A stretch of 64,000 nucleotides of DNA from Anaeromassilibacillus sp. An172 (GCF_002160515.1 NZ_NFKS01000014.1:1-64000), one strand, 5' to 3'. Counted from the first letter of the stretch, positions 7,878-17,169 are shown. The notes: generated from the letters alone by a model not told the origin. Numbers and translations are program-made.

Positions 7878-10475
7878 ATGAAAGAAAAATACGATATAAC
7901 GGGAATGACCTGCAGTGCTTGCAGTGCTCATGTGGAAAAGGCTGTCAAAAAGCTTGAGGGCATGAAAAATGTCAGCGTAAATCTTTTGCAGAATTCCATG
8001 ACGGTTGAATACGATGAGAGTATTTTAAACTCACAAAATATTATAGATGCGGTAGTTGATGCAGGATACGGCGCTTCCCTTAAAGACAGCGGAAAAAGCA
8101 CCGGTCCATCTGCACAGACAAAAAAGGAAAACACAGCAGAAAAGAGCGCCAAGGACATGAAAAAACGCCTTATCAGCTCTTTGTGCTTTTTAGTTCCACT
8201 TATGTATGTTTCAATGGGGCATATGCTGGGCGCACCATTGCCGCAGATTTTAAGTCCGGAGTTTAATCCCTTAATCTTTGCGCTTGTTCAGCTTTTCCTG
8301 ACACTTCCTGTAATGTATATAAACCGAAAATATTTTAGAAACGGCTTTAAGACACTTTTTAAAGGCTCGCCAAATATGGATTCACTTATCGCCATAGGCT
8401 CGGGAGCTTCGGCGGTTTACAGCATTTACGTTATCTTTAAAATGGCGTATTCAATGGGTTTTGGTGACATGATGACAGCTCATCACCTTGCAATGGATTT
8501 GTATTTTGAGTCCGCCGCAATGATTTTGACACTTATCACCTTGGGCAAATATTTTGAGGCACGTTCAAAAAAGAGAACCTCAGACGCACTTACAAAGCTT
8601 ATGAACCTTGCCCCGAAAACCGCTGTGGTTGAACGAAACGGCGAAGAAATAGAAATCCCCTCGGAACAGGTTACAGCCGGCGACATAGTAATTATAAAGC
8701 CGGGACAGAGTATTCCTGTTGACGGAATTATCGTTGAGGGACGTGGCTCTGTCGACCAGTCCGCCATAACCGGAGAAAGCATACCCGAGGAAAAAACCGT
8801 AGGCAGTGCTGTTATCGGCGCAACGGTAAACAAAACCGGTTATTTTAAATTCAAAGCCACGAAGGTGGGTGAGGACACAACACTTGCCCAGATTATAAAG
8901 CTTGTGGAGGAAGCAGGCGGCTCGAAAGCTCCTATAGCAAAGCTTGCGGACAAGGTCAGCGGTGTTTTTGTGCCCATAGTAATAACCATTGCGGTAATCA
9001 CAGCCGCTGTGTGGATGATTTTGGGATATCCTTTCAATTTCGCTTTGACAATGGGAATTTCCGTGCTGGTTATCTCCTGCCCCTGCGCTTTGGGACTTGC
9101 CACACCGACAGCCATTATGGTGGGAACAGGAAAGGGAGCTGAAAGCGGAATACTTATAAAATCCGCAGAAGCCTTGGAAACCGCACACCTCATAAATACT
9201 GTTGTCCTTGACAAAACAGGAACAATAACCATGGGAACACCAACAGTCACAGACGTTATTCCTGTAAAGGGCGAAAGTCCGGAAAGTCTTGTTTCCCTTG
9301 CTCTTTCCCTTGAAAAGCTGTCTGAACACCCGTTATCAGACGCAATAGTGAAATACGGAAAAGAAACAGGGGCAAAGCTCTTAGAAACCAAAAACTTCTT
9401 TACAAAAGAGGGCGAGGGCATAGGCGCAGAGATTGAAGGCAGAAAAATACTTGCAGGAAATCTCAAAATGATGCATAATAACGGTATAGCCGCCGACAAA
9501 GTGGAAGAAGCCGCCTCATCATTGGCACAGGAGGGAAAAACTCCACTTTATTTCGCCGCAGACGGAAAGCTTCTTGGTATTATAGCCGTTGCGGACACAA
9601 TAAAACCAACAAGCCCACAGGCTGTTGCCGAATTTGAAAAAATGGGAATTGACGTTGTAATGCTTACCGGCGACAACGCAAAAACCGCCGAGGCAATAAG
9701 AAAGAAAGCCGGCGTAAAAAGAGTTGTGGCTCAGGTTATGCCACAGGACAAGGCGGCAGAGGTGCAAAGGCTTCAAGAAGAGGGCAAAAAGGTCGCCATG
9801 ATAGGGGACGGTATAAACGACGCTCCGGCGCTGGCGTCTGCTGACGTGGGAATAGCCATAGGTGCAGGCACCGACATAGCCATAGAATCGGCGGACGTTG
9901 TGCTTATGAAAAGCGATTTACTGGACGGTGTAAACGCAGTCAAGCTCAGCAAAGCTGTTATCAAAAATATTAAGGAAAACCTATTCTGGGCGTTTTTCTA
10001 CAACGTAATAGGCATACCCATAGCCGCAGGTGTTTTCTACTGGGCAGGACTTACATTAAACCCAATGATAGGTGCGGCGGCAATGAGTTTCAGCTCCGTA
10101 TTCGTGGTTTCCAACGCTTTAAGACTTAAATTTTTCAAGCCTCTTAAATCCTCGGAATACTGCTCAGGCGCTTGCCCCATAAACGAAAAAACAGACAGTT
10201 CGGTAAATATTTCATATATTGAAGCTTCAACAGAAAAACAAACCAAAAAAGAAAAGGAGAACAAACAAATGAAAAAGACAATTATCATTGAAGGCATGAT
10301 GTGTATGCACTGTGTTGCAAGAGTTCAGAAAGCTTTAGAGGACATAGATGGAGTAACAGCCCACATGGATTTAGACAAGAAAGCCGCATATCTCACCCTT
10401 GAAAAGGAAGTTTCCGACGAGGTTTTGACAAAGGCAGTTACAGACGCAGGATATCAGGTAGTTACAATTCTTTAA
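7878..10475 (+). CDS. copA: Copper-exporting P1B-type ATPase with C-terminal CopZ domain
   Basis: An 865-residue Cu(I)-exporting ATPase. It has an N-terminal heavy-metal domain with CSAC (Cys12, Cys15), then transmembrane helices, the actuator loop (AITGESIPEEK), the metal-site CPC in VISCPCALGLATP, the phosphorylation site DKTGT, the SEHPLSDAI motif, and the GDGINDAPAL hinge. Unusually, the reading frame continues past the last helices through a polar, Lys-rich linker into a complete second heavy-metal domain (GMMCMHC) that is a CopZ chaperone. An internal RBS and ATG at 10269 could also release that domain on its own. It precedes csoR and follows a CsoR-type operator. Confidence 0.93.
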   Translation: MKEKYDITGMTCSACSAHVEKAVKKLEGMKNVSVNLLQNSMTVEYDESILNSQNIIDAVVDAGYGASLKDSGKSTGPSAQTKKENTAEKSAKDMKKRLISSLCFLVPLMYVSMGHMLGAPLPQILSPEFNPLIFALVQLFLTLPVMYINRKYFRNGFKTLFKGSPNMDSLIAIGSGASAVYSIYVIFKMAYSMGFGDMMTAHHLAMDLYFESAAMILTLITLGKYFEARSKKRTSDALTKLMNLAPKTAVVERNGEEIEIPSEQVTAGDIVIIKPGQSIPVDGIIVEGRGSVDQSAITGESIPEEKTVGSAVIGATVNKTGYFKFKATKVGEDTTLAQIIKLVEEAGGSKAPIAKLADKVSGVFVPIVITIAVITAAVWMILGYPFNFALTMGISVLVISCPCALGLATPTAIMVGTGKGAESGILIKSAEALETAHLINTVVLDKTGTITMGTPTVTDVIPVKGESPESLVSLALSLEKLSEHPLSDAIVKYGKETGAKLLETKNFFTKEGEGIGAEIEGRKILAGNLKMMHNNGIAADKVEEAASSLAQEGKTPLYFAADGKLLGIIAVADTIKPTSPQAVAEFEKMGIDVVMLTGDNAKTAEAIRKKAGVKRVVAQVMPQDKAAEVQRLQEEGKKVAMIGDGINDAPALASADVGIAIGAGTDIAIESADVVLMKSDLLDGVNAVKLSKAVIKNIKENLFWAFFYNVIGIPIAAGVFYWAGLTLNPMIGAAAMSFSSVFVVSNALRLKFFKPLKSSEYCSGACPINEKTDSSVNISYIEASTEKQTKKEKENKQMKKTIIIEGMMCMHCVARVQKALEDIDGVTAHMDLDKKAAYLTLEKEVSDEVLTKAVTDAGYQVVTIL
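10269..10475 (+). CDS. copZ: CopZ copper chaperone, possible internal start within copA
   Basis: An in-frame ATG inside the copA reading frame is preceded by AAGGAGA (10254-10260) with ideal spacing. Translation from it gives a 68-residue protein starting MKKTIIIEGMMCMHCVARV, the exact size and fold of a free-standing CopZ with its MxCxxC motif. Either copA and copZ fused by loss of the stop between them with the old start retained, or both a fused and a free chaperone are made. Free production is inferred from the ribosome site. Confidence 0.55.
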   Translation: MKKTIIIEGMMCMHCVARVQKALEDIDGVTAHMDLDKKAAYLTLEKEVSDEVLTKAVTDAGYQVVTIL

Positions 10476-10509
10476 AAGAATAATTCCACAGAGAAAGGCG
10501 GTAAGAAAG

Positions 10510-10770
10510 ATGAAAGCGGACAGAAAAAAGGTTGAAATCCTCATAAAAACCGCAAAGGGACAGCTTGAGGGCGTTTTGAAGATGATAGAAGATAACAGAT
10601 ACTGCATCGACATTTCAAACCAGATAATGGCGGCAAACGCCGTTTTAAACAAAGCCAACCGTGAAATCCTCGCCGCCCACATGAAAAGCTGTGTTTTAGA
10701 AGCCGCAAAAAGCGACGACGGCGAAGAAAAAATCGACGAACTCATAAAAGTCATAAACAAACTTTTTTAG
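10510..10770 (+). CDS. csoR: CsoR-family copper-sensing repressor
   Basis: An 86-residue all-helical DUF156 repressor. Cys32, His57 and Cys61 form the Cu(I) ligand triad with the spacing of the founding CsoR (25 and 4 residues). The protein binds operator DNA as apo-tetramer and releases it when copper binds. It is 34 bp downstream of copA and its probable operator is at 7829-7841, giving a closed copper-responsive loop. RBS AAAGGCGG precedes the ATG. Confidence 0.92.
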   Translation: MKADRKKVEILIKTAKGQLEGVLKMIEDNRYCIDISNQIMAANAVLNKANREILAAHMKSCVLEAAKSDDGEEKIDELIKVINKLF

Positions 10771-10786
10771 TTTCTTTTAAATTCTA

Positions 10787-10815
10787 CAGGACAGGCGGAT
10801 TTTCAATCCGTCTGT
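10787..10815 (+). terminator. Terminator of the copper operon
   Basis: ACAGGCGGATT pairs with AATCCGTCTGT around a 3-nt loop, followed by TTTAAT. The GGCGGATT core resembles the GTAGGGGCGG palindromes. Confidence 0.7.
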
Positions 10816-10850
10816 TTTAATATATTTTTTTATATTTTTTATAATATATA

Positions 10851-10878
10851 TTGACTTTTTCAAAAAAACATATATAAT
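10851..10878 (+). promoter_or_regulatory. Promoter of the secreted-protein gene
   Basis: TTGACT (10851-10856), 16-nt spacer, TATAAT (10873-10878). It leaves an AT-rich leader of about 250 nt before the ATG at 11134. The leader holds AAGGTGAG followed by a three-codon ORF (near 10930-10941) and otherwise nothing I recognise. Confidence 0.6.
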
Positions 10879-11133
10879 ATAAATTAAAGATACATATCTA
10901 TAATCTATACTTAAGGTGAGTGTTTCCAATGTACTATTAATTATATTTTATATAAAAATTACAAATTACCTTACTATTTTACTATATTAAATTAAAGTTA
11001 TTTATTTTTAAAAACACAATTCACATTATAATTACGAATTATAAAATGATATTTAACAAAAAAATTCTATAATAATGTTTCTTAGTTTTAGTAATATTCT
11101 AATATTTATTTAAATGAAAGGAAGTGTAATAAA

Positions 11134-12411
11134 ATGAAATTCACAAAAAAAATAATGTCTATTATTTTAGCTTTATTCTTGATGTCCGTTTCTATTAATA
11201 GTGTTTTTGCAAGCGAAATAGTTGAGGATAATAGTACGGGTTATATTTATGAAAAGGATATATTAGATTTAACGTCAGAAGAAATTTTAACATACTCTCA
11301 GTATCAGCTGAAATTAAATAACGATAATACTCTTTATTCGTATAACGAAAATGAGGATTTTCAGTTTAATAAGTCTTCCATAATAAATTTATGTACATTA
11401 AGCAGCACGAAGACTGTTGGTAATCATGTAATTAAAAAATATACATCATCAGGTATTGTTGATTATCTTAATTTTTGTGATTCTATTCCTGTTGTAACAG
11501 AAATAGATAAGTTGTTATATATTGAATATAATGATATTTATAACAATAGTGTAATCTTATCTTATTCTGATAATGGAATTAATGAAATTACTTATTACGA
11601 TGTAGAGAATGATACTTTTATACAGATAACCAAAGACAATAAACAAAAAATAACAAACTATAGAAATGGTTGTCGTTATGAAATGAGTAAAGAAACAGAA
11701 AAAATTATAAATGATTATGCAGAAAAAGGTAATATTTACGAATTAAATGGAAAATACAATTTGAAGGTTACTGAAAATAATGATGGAAGCTATTTTATAG
11801 AAGAAATAAATAGCATTCCTCAAATTAGTATGGTTGCTGGAATGACAGATGCAAGTTTGATTGCTGATTTAAAAAATGATTTTCCAGAATACACAAAGGT
11901 AGTTAAGCATACAACAACACGTTACAGTGGTTCGCTTGGTCGTACTTTAAACATCCAGGTTAAAGAAAGTAGAAATAGTTATACAAAAAAAAGTGCTAAC
12001 TTTACAACATTCGCAGTTAACACAACTCTTTCGGCCATAGGAACTTATTTATCTGTTCCTGTAGCAACTGTAAATATTATATTGACAGGTTTAAATATTG
12101 CATACAGTGCATATGGGTATATTCAAGAAGCTGTTACATTATATAAAAGTGCTAATATAGAGTATAGTGGTCTTCGCATGGGTTATGTTTATGATAATAC
12201 TGTATATAATGATTATGTAAAAGTTATTGAGCATTATGGTACTGGTGAGTTTCATGGAGGCTATAATAGTTCTGGACAATTTGCATGGATTGAATATTTA
12301 AGTTCTTCCGCATATAGTAAAAGCTATAGTACAATAGCTGATCAATCTGCAAATAATTATAGTGCAGATATTGTGATGAATGGTCTTTGCATGTCATATC
12401 GACCTGATTAA
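11134..12411 (+). CDS. AT-rich secreted protein of unknown function
   Basis: A 425-residue protein with a clear signal peptide (hydrophobic stretch IMSIILALFLMSVSINS, cleavage likely after VFA). The body is rich in Asn, Tyr and Ser. Near residues 285-330 lies a long Ala/Gly/Val-rich hydrophobic segment (TTLSAIGTYLSVPVATVN and onward) able to insert into a membrane. It loosely recalls geobacillin-26-like bacteriocin proteins, but I cannot confirm that. Base composition is far more AT-rich than its neighbours, suggesting recent acquisition. It has its own promoter; a lipoprotein gene starts 21 bp downstream. Confidence 0.75.
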   Translation: MKFTKKIMSIILALFLMSVSINSVFASEIVEDNSTGYIYEKDILDLTSEEILTYSQYQLKLNNDNTLYSYNENEDFQFNKSSIINLCTLSSTKTVGNHVIKKYTSSGIVDYLNFCDSIPVVTEIDKLLYIEYNDIYNNSVILSYSDNGINEITYYDVENDTFIQITKDNKQKITNYRNGCRYEMSKETEKIINDYAEKGNIYELNGKYNLKVTENNDGSYFIEEINSIPQISMVAGMTDASLIADLKNDFPEYTKVVKHTTTRYSGSLGRTLNIQVKESRNSYTKKSANFTTFAVNTTLSAIGTYLSVPVATVNIILTGLNIAYSAYGYIQEAVTLYKSANIEYSGLRMGYVYDNTVYNDYVKVIEHYGTGEFHGGYNSSGQFAWIEYLSSSAYSKSYSTIADQSANNYSADIVMNGLCMSYRPD

Positions 12412-12432
12412 TATAAAAAAGGGGTTGATTTT

Positions 12433-12948
12433 ATGATGAAACGTATTTACTGCGGAATTTTTGCCTTTATTTTGACAGCTCTCCTTTTCTGCGGATGCGG
12501 AACACAGCAAGTAAATCAGGAAATAAAAGCAGAGGAAATTGAAAAATATTACTCACAGTACGCACCAAAATTCGGCGAGGATGTAAGGGCGGTTACAAAC
12601 GAAGAGGTTCTGGCTCTCTGCGCTGTTGATGAGGAAGCCACCGAGCTTTTTAAGAAAAACATCAAGGAAAGCTTCCCGGAATGTACCGTCTACAAGCCAA
12701 CGCAGGAGCTTTTAAAGATTCTTCCGGACAATGTTATAAACTGTAGAATAGACAAAATGATACTCAAAGAGGGCGGACCCGAGATAGTTTATGTGGATTA
12801 CACCGACGGCGACCTTACAAGGGTTATCGCCTGCTATTACGAAAACGAACTGAAAACCCTCTCCATATACTTTGAAGCAGATGATTTATTTGTGGAAATT
12901 CAGGGCGACGAGGGTTATAAAACAGAAGATTTCCGAAACGGAAAATAA
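12433..12948 (+). CDS. Putative lipoprotein of unknown function
   Basis: A 171-residue protein with a type II signal peptide: basic start, a hydrophobic stretch, then LLFCGCGT, where one cysteine would be lipidated. The mature part has no recognised domain and is acidic. It starts 21 bp after the AT-rich secreted gene, so co-transcription is likely, yet its base composition is like the rest of the genome. A protective or partner role for the secreted protein is conceivable from position only. Confidence 0.72.
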   Translation: MMKRIYCGIFAFILTALLFCGCGTQQVNQEIKAEEIEKYYSQYAPKFGEDVRAVTNEEVLALCAVDEEATELFKKNIKESFPECTVYKPTQELLKILPDNVINCRIDKMILKEGGPEIVYVDYTDGDLTRVIACYYENELKTLSIYFEADDLFVEIQGDEGYKTEDFRNGK

Positions 12949-12972
12949 ATTAAACTTTAAAAATATTTAAAT

Positions 12973-13014
12973 AAGGCGGCAGTGGTAAAATAATTACTAC
13001 TGCCGCCTTTCTTT
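12973..13014 (+). terminator. Rho-independent terminator
   Basis: AAGGCGGCAGT pairs with ACTGCCGCCTT, followed by TCTTT, after the lipoprotein gene. Confidence 0.85.
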
Positions 13015-13078
13015 GAATTTAATAGATTAAAATAAATCAATGTGCTATAATTTAATAAGATATAAAGCTAAACAAACC

Positions 13079-13173
13079 GAGAGCGAGCCATTCCAAAGAA
13101 TAAACGAAAGGTTTCGCCCGCCTTGAAATGACGTTTATCTATTAAAAAGAAGTCTTGCAAGGCGGAAATAAAA
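13079..13173 (+). repeat. Modular hairpin repeat, one cassette
   Basis: Arm GCGAGCCATTCC, stem CCGCCTTG (13118-13125)/CAAGGCGG (13158-13165), loop 32 nt. It leads into the RBS of the MATE gene. Confidence 0.9.
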
Positions 13174-13207
13174 AAATCGGAAATAAAATAAATAAGGAGG
13201 GGTTAGA

Positions 13208-14596
13208 ATGGCTGTAAAGCCGTTGAATATGGAAAAAAACGATTTAACTCAGGGCAGTTTGGTTAAAAGGGTGGTGTTTTTCTCGATTCCCTTTTTGCTT
13301 GCCAATATTATACAGGCTCTTTACGGGGCGGCTGACCTGTTTTTTATAGGTCAGTACTGTCCGGCGGAAAGCGTTGCGGCGGTTTCCACGGCAACACAGG
13401 TGACACAGATAATCACAAGCATTATTTCAGGTCTTACTCTGGGCGGAACTGTGCTGGTGGGTAAATATGTGGGAATGAAAAGGGAAAAAGAGGTCAAGGA
13501 AACAATAGGAACTAATCTGACATTATTTTTCTTTGTAGGAATTATTCTTACGGTTCTGCTTTTAACCTTTGCAGAGCCGATACTCTACGCCTTGCAGACA
13601 CCGGCGGCGGCTTTTGCAAAGGCAAAGGAATACGTGTGGGTCTGCGGTTTCGGCATAGTTTTTATCTGCGGATACAACGCCATAAGCGCAATTTTAAGAG
13701 GCTACGGTGACTCTAAAACTCCCCTTATATTCGTGGCTTTTGCAGGGGTTTTAAATATTATAGGTGACTACATATTTGTAAAATATTTTCATATGGACGT
13801 AAGCGGTGCGGCTTTGGCGACTATTATTTCCCAGGGCGTCAGCATGTTCTGCTCAATTATATATCTCAATAAAAAGAAATTTATCTTCACCTTTAAGCTT
13901 TCCAATTTTAAAATCGTAAAGTCGAGAGCCATAGAGCTTGCCAAGGTGGGAATCCCAATAACATTACAGGAATGTATGGTTAGACTTTCTTTTTTGTATC
14001 TAACCTCGGTGACAAACAGTCTGGGAGTTGCCGCCTCCTCAGCGGTGGGAATTGCTTCAAAATACGACGTTTTCGCCATGCTTCCGGCAACATCGGCGGC
14101 AAGCGCATTGGCTTCCGTGGTGGCACAGAATTACGGAGCAGGAAAATACGACAGAATGAATAAATCACTTTTGGTTGGCGTGTGCTTTGCATTGCCTATT
14201 TCAATGTGCTTTTTCCTGTGGGCGCAGATATCGCCTGAAACAATGATAGGACTTTTCACAAAGGACGCAGAAACCATAAGTGTAGGCGTGGACTTTTTCA
14301 GAACATGCAGTTATGACTATATAGCGGTGCTGTTTGTATTCTGTTTCAACGGCTATTTAAACGGCAGAACAAAGACCCTGTTTACCATGGTGAGCTGCTG
14401 TTTCGGAGCATTGGCTTTGAGAATGCCTTTAATTTACCTTGTGTGCAAATATTTCCCCGGAACACTGGGAATTATCGGAACAGTAGCCCCGACAGTTTCC
14501 GGAATAATGGCGGTTTATACATTTATTTATATCATGCATTTGATTAGAAAACAGAAAAGGGAACAGACAACCGTTAACACTTATGAATTTGAATAA
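13208..14596 (+). CDS. MATE-family multidrug/organic cation exporter
   Basis: A 462-residue integral membrane protein with about twelve transmembrane helices in two six-helix halves, matching the usual MATE length. Typical features are the N-terminal LTQGSLVKRVVFFSIPFLLANIIQ segment and RGYGDSKTP in the first half. Such exporters move cationic drugs or metabolites using Na+ or H+ gradients; the substrate is unknown. AAGGAGGGG precedes the ATG. A modular repeat sits in its 5' leader. Confidence 0.87.
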   Translation: MAVKPLNMEKNDLTQGSLVKRVVFFSIPFLLANIIQALYGAADLFFIGQYCPAESVAAVSTATQVTQIITSIISGLTLGGTVLVGKYVGMKREKEVKETIGTNLTLFFFVGIILTVLLLTFAEPILYALQTPAAAFAKAKEYVWVCGFGIVFICGYNAISAILRGYGDSKTPLIFVAFAGVLNIIGDYIFVKYFHMDVSGAALATIISQGVSMFCSIIYLNKKKFIFTFKLSNFKIVKSRAIELAKVGIPITLQECMVRLSFLYLTSVTNSLGVAASSAVGIASKYDVFAMLPATSAASALASVVAQNYGAGKYDRMNKSLLVGVCFALPISMCFFLWAQISPETMIGLFTKDAETISVGVDFFRTCSYDYIAVLFVFCFNGYLNGRTKTLFTMVSCCFGALALRMPLIYLVCKYFPGTLGIIGTVAPTVSGIMAVYTFIYIMHLIRKQKREQTTVNTYEFE

Positions 14597-14607
14597 AAAC
14601 ATAATTC

Positions 14608-14658
14608 TATAAAAGAAAATAAAAACAGCCATGGTTCAAAAATAAAACCATGGCTGTT
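14608..14658 (-). terminator. Terminator of the TPM/zinc-ribbon cluster
   Basis: AACAGCCATGGTT (14624-14636) and AACCATGGCTGTT (14646-14658) are perfect arms; the T-rich run is on the minus-strand side. It may also slow convergent transcription from the MATE gene. Confidence 0.65.
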
Positions 14659-14689
14659 AAATTATTAGTATTCAAAATGAAACCCAGTT

Positions 14690-14911
14690 GATGGCGAACC
14701 ATTCCAAAGATATAGGAAGAGGTCTCGCCCGACCTGTGCAGAACTTAAAGATTAGATGATACATTTACAGGTCGGATATAAAAAACTCGTCCGCCTTGAA
14801 ACGAACCTTATTTCCAAGCTAAAGCCTTGCAAGGCGGAACTAAAAAATCTCGCCCGACCTGAAACGGAAGGTTATTTTTATATCCTCCCTTTGCAGGTCG
14901 GATATAAAAAA
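14690..14911 (+). repeat. Modular hairpin repeat, three cassettes
   Basis: Arm GCGAACCATTCC followed by three cassettes with GACCTG, GCCTTG and GACCTG stems, separated by short AT-rich linkers ending in CTCGCCC or CTCGTCC. The last cassette ends at the stop codon of the minus-strand TPM gene (14912). Confidence 0.88.
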
Positions 14912-15862
14912 CTAAAAGCCTCTGCCGCCGCCACCGCCGTGGGTTCTGCCGCTGGAGCTGGTGTGGGTGGATGAACCGCCGCCTGAGCTTCTGCCGGAAC
15001 CTCCGCCGGTGTTTCTGGGGATTTTTGTAACAACAACACGCTTGTCAACAAATACATCGTTGCGGTTTTTAAGTGATATTCTTTCAACCGCTTCCGGCGC
15101 TGTTGAGTTGCCCTGACCGAATTTTTTATACTTCTGTCTTACTGTAATCAAGAATATGGCAATAACAACTACAAGAACTATAAGGGTGGGAAGCCATGTG
15201 ACTTTAAGACCGGCAAGCCACTTGTGCCAGAAGCTCTCGTATTTTACGTTTCCGTTTTTGTCAAAGCCGTGACCATCAACTATCCAGCGGTTGCCCTCGC
15301 CGTCGATTACAAAGCCTTTTTCGTCTGTGTTTTTCGGCAGACTGCTGTTGATAAAGCTGTCCGCAAGACCGTTTACATATTCGTATGCGCCGCCTATGTT
15401 GTCGCTGTCTCTGAGGCAGTCCTCAATGCTGTCGTAAATTTTATCCATGTAATCGTCGTTTACACCCTGTATGGCGTTGCCGCAGGTGGAAATGCAGAAC
15501 TGACGGGAATTCATATCCACTACAAGCAAAGCGCCGCTGTAATTGTCTTCCGCTTTGCCGAAACCGCAGTAATCGTAAATATCATCGGTTATAGCCTGCA
15601 TATCCCATTGTTCAACTCCTAAGGTGTTGGTGACAATACCGATATCCCATCCGGTAAGGGATTTTACTTTTTCAATCTGCTGATTTAACTCTTTTTCTTG
15701 GCTGTCGGTGTAAATATCCGCCAAGTCAAAAACACGATTGTCTGTGTTTGAAGCGTCGATGCCAAGCTCCGCCCAGCGTGACTCAGCGGAGGTAAAAATC
15801 ATACATGAACACATAAGTGTGAGGGAGATAGCCAAAGCTGAAATTTTTGAAAGTATTTTCAT
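14912..15862 (-). CDS. TPM-domain membrane protein (YdjH/YgcG-like)
   Basis: A 316-residue exported protein: signal peptide (residues 1-26), a TPM domain (about 40-175, starting DNRVFDLADIYTD), one transmembrane helix (WLPTLIVLVVVIAIFLI, near 228-245), and a Gly/Ser/Arg-rich tail ending GGGGGRGF, typical of this family. TPM domains occur in membrane-stress and photosystem-repair proteins. It is the last gene of a minus-strand cluster and overlaps the zinc-ribbon gene by 4 bp. The match in order with Bacillus ydjG-ydjH suggests a membrane-stress role. Confidence 0.82.
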   Translation of the reverse strand: MKILSKISALAISLTLMCSCMIFTSAESRWAELGIDASNTDNRVFDLADIYTDSQEKELNQQIEKVKSLTGWDIGIVTNTLGVEQWDMQAITDDIYDYCGFGKAEDNYSGALLVVDMNSRQFCISTCGNAIQGVNDDYMDKIYDSIEDCLRDSDNIGGAYEYVNGLADSFINSSLPKNTDEKGFVIDGEGNRWIVDGHGFDKNGNVKYESFWHKWLAGLKVTWLPTLIVLVVVIAIFLITVRQKYKKFGQGNSTAPEAVERISLKNRNDVFVDKRVVVTKIPRNTGGGSGRSSGGGSSTHTSSSGRTHGGGGGRGF

Positions 15863-16977
15863 ATTATCATACCTCCCACTGCGCCCAATGTAAGAATTAT
15901 AAGTCCGATTATAAGGGCGGTTATCGCCACTTTTCTTTTTGACAAAGGCAGTTCGCCGTAAACCTTACCTGTCTGACCGTTCATTCCGTATACATAGATT
16001 TTTCCTAAATATTTATATGTCACCATCCAAACAGGAAGCAAAGTATATTTCCACTTTCTTTTTCTCAGGTCAGCTACAAAATTCTGCATATATACGGTAG
16101 TATAGCCGTTCATTGTGCTGCGCACCAGATTTTCACAGCGTCTTCTTGACTCTGCGTCTATATCGGCTGAAATTTTATCCTTTTCAATATCACGCTTTTC
16201 TGCCTGATATCCTGAAAGATATGCCATGGAAAAATCTCTAATTTTTGACAAATCATAGGGGTGAACGTGCTTTAAAAGGAATGCGTCCTCCTTGCTTAAA
16301 GCTCCTCTTATCATATTGTCAATATCGGCGTCGCCCTCACGGAAAACCTGATAAATCTGTGTTTCCGTATATCTTGAATCTCCCACAGTCCAGCTTCTGA
16401 CCTTTTCGCCCCTTGCAGTTGCGTTTATATAGGTTTCGTCATCTGCGTACCAGTAGGGGAAATACACGCCTGTGATTTTCTCAATCTGTTTTTTGTTCCA
16501 AAATCCGGTTGGAAGAAACTTTTTCTTTTTGCAGACCTTTGAAAATTCCTCAATAGCTTTTTCCTTTGAAATTTCAAAGGGGATAACGCAGTCCGGCTTA
16601 AAATCTCCGGAAAGTCTTCCCGCAAGCACAACCGGATTATGACAGTAAAAGCACTCTGTCGCCGCTGTTGTGTCCGTTGTGACAATCTCTGCGCCGCAGG
16701 ACGGACAGGTATAGTAAACCGCCTCTTTTTCAAAGGAATCGTCCTGTTTTGTTTCTTCTTTTTGTTCTTGATTTTTTGTCCCGGTATTTTCCTGCTGAGC
16801 TTTTTCCGCTCTATCGTTTTCGTTATCTCCAAGAGCCTCGTCCATATCCTTATATTTTTCAATAAGCTCCTGTTCGGTAAACTCGGAATAACAATAGTCG
16901 CAGTCAAATTTCTGTTTATCAGCATCAAAAGTCAAAGGTCCACCGCAGTTGGGGCACTTATAACTAACAACCGCCAT
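15859..16977 (-). CDS. TFIIB-type zinc-ribbon membrane protein (YdjG-like)
   Basis: A 372-residue protein with two N-terminal zinc ribbons (CPNCGG...CDYC near residues 8-30, and CPSCGA...CFYC near 90-115) joined by a charged linker. A conserved region follows (PFEISKEKAIEEF, GVYFPYWYAD) and one C-terminal transmembrane helix (VAITALIIGLIILTLGAVGG). The layout matches YdjG of Bacillus, which helps recruit PspA at the membrane. GGGAGG precedes the ATG. It lies between the SPFH and TPM genes. Confidence 0.82.
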   Translation of the reverse strand: MAVVSYKCPNCGGPLTFDADKQKFDCDYCYSEFTEQELIEKYKDMDEALGDNENDRAEKAQQENTGTKNQEQKEETKQDDSFEKEAVYYTCPSCGAEIVTTDTTAATECFYCHNPVVLAGRLSGDFKPDCVIPFEISKEKAIEEFSKVCKKKKFLPTGFWNKKQIEKITGVYFPYWYADDETYINATARGEKVRSWTVGDSRYTETQIYQVFREGDADIDNMIRGALSKEDAFLLKHVHPYDLSKIRDFSMAYLSGYQAEKRDIEKDKISADIDAESRRRCENLVRSTMNGYTTVYMQNFVADLRKRKWKYTLLPVWMVTYKYLGKIYVYGMNGQTGKVYGELPLSKRKVAITALIIGLIILTLGAVGGMII

Positions 16978-16996
16978 TCTATGTTCCCTCCCTTAT

Positions 16997-17098
16997 TTTT
17001 TATTTCCGCCATGCAAAACTTCGTTTAAAAAATAAACATCATTACATGGCGGGCGAGACCTTTTCCTTATTCTTTGGAATGGCTCGCTTTCTATTGGG
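16997..17098 (-). repeat. Modular hairpin repeat, GCCATG stem
   Basis: Stem CCGCCATG (17006-17013)/CATGGCGG (17045-17052), loop 31 nt, then GGGCGAGACC and GGAATGGCTCGC. It sits 20 nt upstream of the zinc-ribbon gene start. Confidence 0.9.
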
Positions 17099-17169
17099 TT
17101 TACATTATTCTTTTATAGAATAATTATCATGGTATGGGTTACTTTTCATTTAACCCCATAACACACAAA

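Noticed and set aside
8580-9329. A 249-codon open frame antisense to copA
   Set aside because: A shadow of the well-conserved ATPase frame with a Cys/His/Tyr-rich composition unlike a real protein.
10885-11133. Riboswitch in the 250-nt leader of the secreted-protein gene
   Set aside because: The leader is AT-rich with no stable paired core; only a three-codon ORF with a ribosome site stands out.
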